NCBI RefSeq assembly: GCF_015277895.1
Contig: NZ_CP063815.1
Coordinates: 2,170,001-2,234,000, forward strand
Source: Microbacterium abyssi
Lineage (GTDB): Bacteria; Actinomycetota; Actinomycetes; Actinomycetales; Microbacteriaceae
Direction: 5' to 3'
Length of the DNA stretch: 64,000 nt
Shown in pieces: positions 62,354-64,000 of this stretch (position 1 is the stretch's first letter; each line of letters begins with the position of its first letter). The notes under the pieces are model-generated. The model made no database searches and was not told where the DNA came from. It saw nothing but the letters and a program-made list of their open reading frames with translations. Both the position numbers and the translations under genes were made by a program.

Positions 62354-64000
62354 CTATTTGCCCAGTCGCGCGAATTGCGCGGTGAACCCGTCCCAGTCCT
62401 CTTTCTCTGCGGACGTCGATTCATCGGCGGTGTACGGATCCGTCGCGGCATCGAGCGTTGCAGGGTCATTTGGCAAGGAACCGATTGCGGACTGCCCGAA
62501 GGTCGAGATCAGCATCACGCCGATCCCGTTCTCCTCCACAGCCGCGCGCGTCGTTCCGAGAACCGAGAACGGGATCTTCATCTCGTAGACGGTGTCCTGT
62601 TCCGTGCTATGCGCGCCGAGGAGATCGCTGAAGGCGCTTTCGTCGGCGAGATCGGCTGGTGCGTATCCCTCATACCCATTGGCTGCGATGCCCATCAGCG
62701 AAGCTCCGTGGAATCCATCGCCGAACGCGTAGGCAACACCGCCGTCTGCGAAGCTGGTGACATTCTCAGCCTCATAGTCGAAGGCGTCTGAGTCGTTCAG
62801 CGAGAACACCGCCGGCTTGCCCACACCGGGCTTGCTCGAGAACATCGCGACGTGATCGGCCTCTTCGTTCTCGAAGGTGTAGCGCATCCCCCAGATGCCC
62901 TGCTCGGTGCCATCGATCAGGCCGTCGCCGCCCCGATCCGTGACGTCGAACGCGATCCCTTGAGGAATATCACCGTTGTACGGCTTGCCGTTGTCGCTGA
63001 TCGGGTATCCCTGCCCGGGGTCGACCACGTCGGTGACGTTGGTGAACTGCCACATCAGGTAGACGTTCTCGTCGTCCCACGACCCGTACAGCGCGTACGG
63101 GTCGTACACCGGCCCTTCATGGCTTCCGCGGAAAATGCGCGGATCGTCGTTGGCGACGCCCTGAGCGATGATCATGTCCTCGGTCCATTCAGATGCGTCA
63201 CCGTCCACGGTGACCGACGCGGTCTTCCCCACCTGGCCGTTCGGGTTCTGCTGGTAGTAGCCGGCCGAGTAATCGGTGCCGACCGGCGTTCCTGGATTGC
63301 CCGGATCCCCCGGGACTTCCGGGTCTTCCGGGACTTCCGGGTCTTCCGGGTCTTCCACCGCGCACGGGCTCACCGCCGTCACGGAACCACCGGCAATGGC
63401 GACGGTCGTCCCGCTGACGACGTAGTCCTTGGAACCGTTGTTGTCCCACGCGCCCCTCCCGTTGTTGAACGCGAACGTCGAACCAGACGCACCGGAAGGC
63501 ACCGTCGTCGACACCCACCCTTCACACGCATCCGACATCCTCGTCCCCGGCGCGCTCGTCCACGCACCAGTGCCGACACGGAAATGCGCGTAATACGCGT
63601 CCCAGCTCTTATCCGTCTTGTAGAACACAGTGAGATCCTCACCAGTCGGCTCGGCGCACGGGCTCACCGCCGTCACGGAACCACCGGCAATGGCGACGGT
63701 CGTCCCGCTGACGACGTAGTCCTTGGAACCGTTGTTGTCCCACGCACCCCTCCCGTTGTTGAACGCGAACGTCGAACCAGACGCACCGGAAGGCACCGTC
63801 GTCGACACCCACCCTTCACACGCATCCGACATCCTCGTCCCCGGCGCGCTCGTCCACGCACCAGTGCCGACACGGAAATGCGCGTAATACGCGTCCCAGC
63901 TCTTATCCGTCTTGTAGAACACAGTCAGATCCTCACCAGTCGGCGTCGCGTCCGTGGTCGCAGCAGCCAGCGCGCTCTCGTCCGACTGGTTCGCGCCATC
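62354..64000 (-). CDS. Secreted multidomain protein with tandem starch-binding modules, partial
   Basis: At least 548 residues; the reading frame stays open to the right edge, so signal peptide and any catalytic domain lie outside. Two CBM25-like modules (each about 90 residues, LTVFYKTDKSWDAYYAHF, GAWTSAPGTRM, FAFNNGRGAWDNNG) share nearly identical DNA. A PEDPEVPEDPEVPGDPGNPG-type linker follows, then a C-terminal domain of about 270 residues resembling DOMON/CBM9 (WTEDMIIAQGV, NVYLMWQFTNVTD). Cys in DACEGW and SPC of each module could form a disulfide. Likely an extracellular amylase or starch-binding protein. Confidence 0.88.
   Translation of the reverse strand, partial: DGANQSDESALAAATTDATPTGEDLTVFYKTDKSWDAYYAHFRVGTGAWTSAPGTRMSDACEGWVSTTVPSGASGSTFAFNNGRGAWDNNGSKDYVVSGTTVAIAGGSVTAVSPCAEPTGEDLTVFYKTDKSWDAYYAHFRVGTGAWTSAPGTRMSDACEGWVSTTVPSGASGSTFAFNNGRGAWDNNGSKDYVVSGTTVAIAGGSVTAVSPCAVEDPEDPEVPEDPEVPGDPGNPGTPVGTDYSAGYYQQNPNGQVGKTASVTVDGDASEWTEDMIIAQGVANDDPRIFRGSHEGPVYDPYALYGSWDDENVYLMWQFTNVTDVVDPGQGYPISDNGKPYNGDIPQGIAFDVTDRGGDGLIDGTEQGIWGMRYTFENEEADHVAMFSSKPGVGKPAVFSLNDSDAFDYEAENVTSFADGGVAYAFGDGFHGASLMGIAANGYEGYAPADLADESAFSDLLGAHSTEQDTVYEMKIPFSVLGTTRAAVEENGIGVMLISTFGQSAIGSLPNDPATLDAATDPYTADESTSAEKEDWDGFTAQFARLGK
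63362..63949 (-). repeat. Two tandem 294-base modules, almost identical at DNA level
   Basis: Copies at about 63362-63655 and 63656-63949, each coding for 98 residues from the PTGEDL start to SPCA. I see about two base differences in the shared part, one near CCCACGC(G/A)CCCC and one near CACAGT(G/C)AGATC. Confidence 0.9.

Noticed and set aside
63362..63949. CRISPR-like tandem repeats
   Set aside because: The units are 294 bases, in frame and code for folded starch-binding modules; there are no spacers.

Overview
The window is strongly GC-rich, with dense, often overlapping genes. Its gene content points to an actinobacterium of the family Microbacteriaceae, most like Microbacterium. Pointers are a DUF222-HNH (13E12-type) gene, a DUF3117 protein, the fdxA-dapC pair, the dapE/dapD/tatB/mrp block, an NrtR-nadABC-desulfurase operon and many leaderless promoters. 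No rRNA, tRNA, CRISPR array or complete transposon is visible. The window starts inside argC and ends inside a large secreted protein. The only stretch over 300 bases without a protein gene (45995-46304) is filled by a glycine riboswitch and two divergent promoters.

Layout. 1-6.5 kb: partial argC, an SDR-type reductase, a TPP-riboswitch thiamine salvage operon (thiM, then a ThiE-ThiD-TenA triple fusion) and a DUF222-HNH endonuclease gene whose tail overlaps the thi promoter. 6.5-20.7 kb: housekeeping genes (pepP, DUF218, alpha/beta hydrolase, stress protein, MgtE-like CBS protein, DUF1003, mrp, tatB, O-methyltransferase, DUF3117, PIG-V-like mannosyltransferase, dapE, dapD, DEAD-box helicase). 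This block resembles the region around sigE of other actinobacteria, but sigE, rseA and htrA are missing between the methyltransferase and tatB. 20.8-24.5 kb: an ABC exporter with a two-component system. 24.5-36 kb: gltA, dapC-fdxA, azlCD with a divergent XRE-cupin regulator, MFS transporter, glutaminase, typA, a CPBP protease, and zinc-finger and PH-like proteins. 36-41.4 kb: a dipeptide/oligopeptide ABC operon. 41.5-46 kb: glycine cleavage operon gcvT-gcvH-gcvP under a tandem glycine riboswitch. 46.3-51.9 kb: nrtR and nadA-nadB-nadC-cysteine desulfurase. 52-64 kb: glycosyltransferase, SDR, ABC exporter, MFS, a tiny Cys-rich peptide, an acyltransferase-GNAT fusion, a set of small stress-type proteins (SRPBCC, HesB-like, acidic peptide, DJ-1/PfpI, orphan barstar, serine-less hydrolase) and a secreted protein with near-identical tandem starch-binding modules.

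How the genes fit together. Lysine/DAP synthesis (dapD, dapE, dapC), NAD synthesis under NrtR, thiamine salvage under TPP and glycine breakdown under glycine are four separate metabolite-controlled circuits. Most first genes of transcription units have a TANNNT-like -10 box ending 6-7 nt before the start codon with no ribosome-binding site, so they are probably leaderless; genes inside operons overlap by ATGA/GTGA/TTGA.

Most notable: two unrelated short repeats sit in frame inside essential-type enzymes. One is a 54-base tandem element in gcvP that recurs in two intergenic regions; the other is a long palindrome in nadB. They recall the palindromic elements that insert into Rickettsia genes. 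A second pattern without a ready explanation is heavy enrichment of the octamer GGATGCCG, in both orientations, inside coding sequence.
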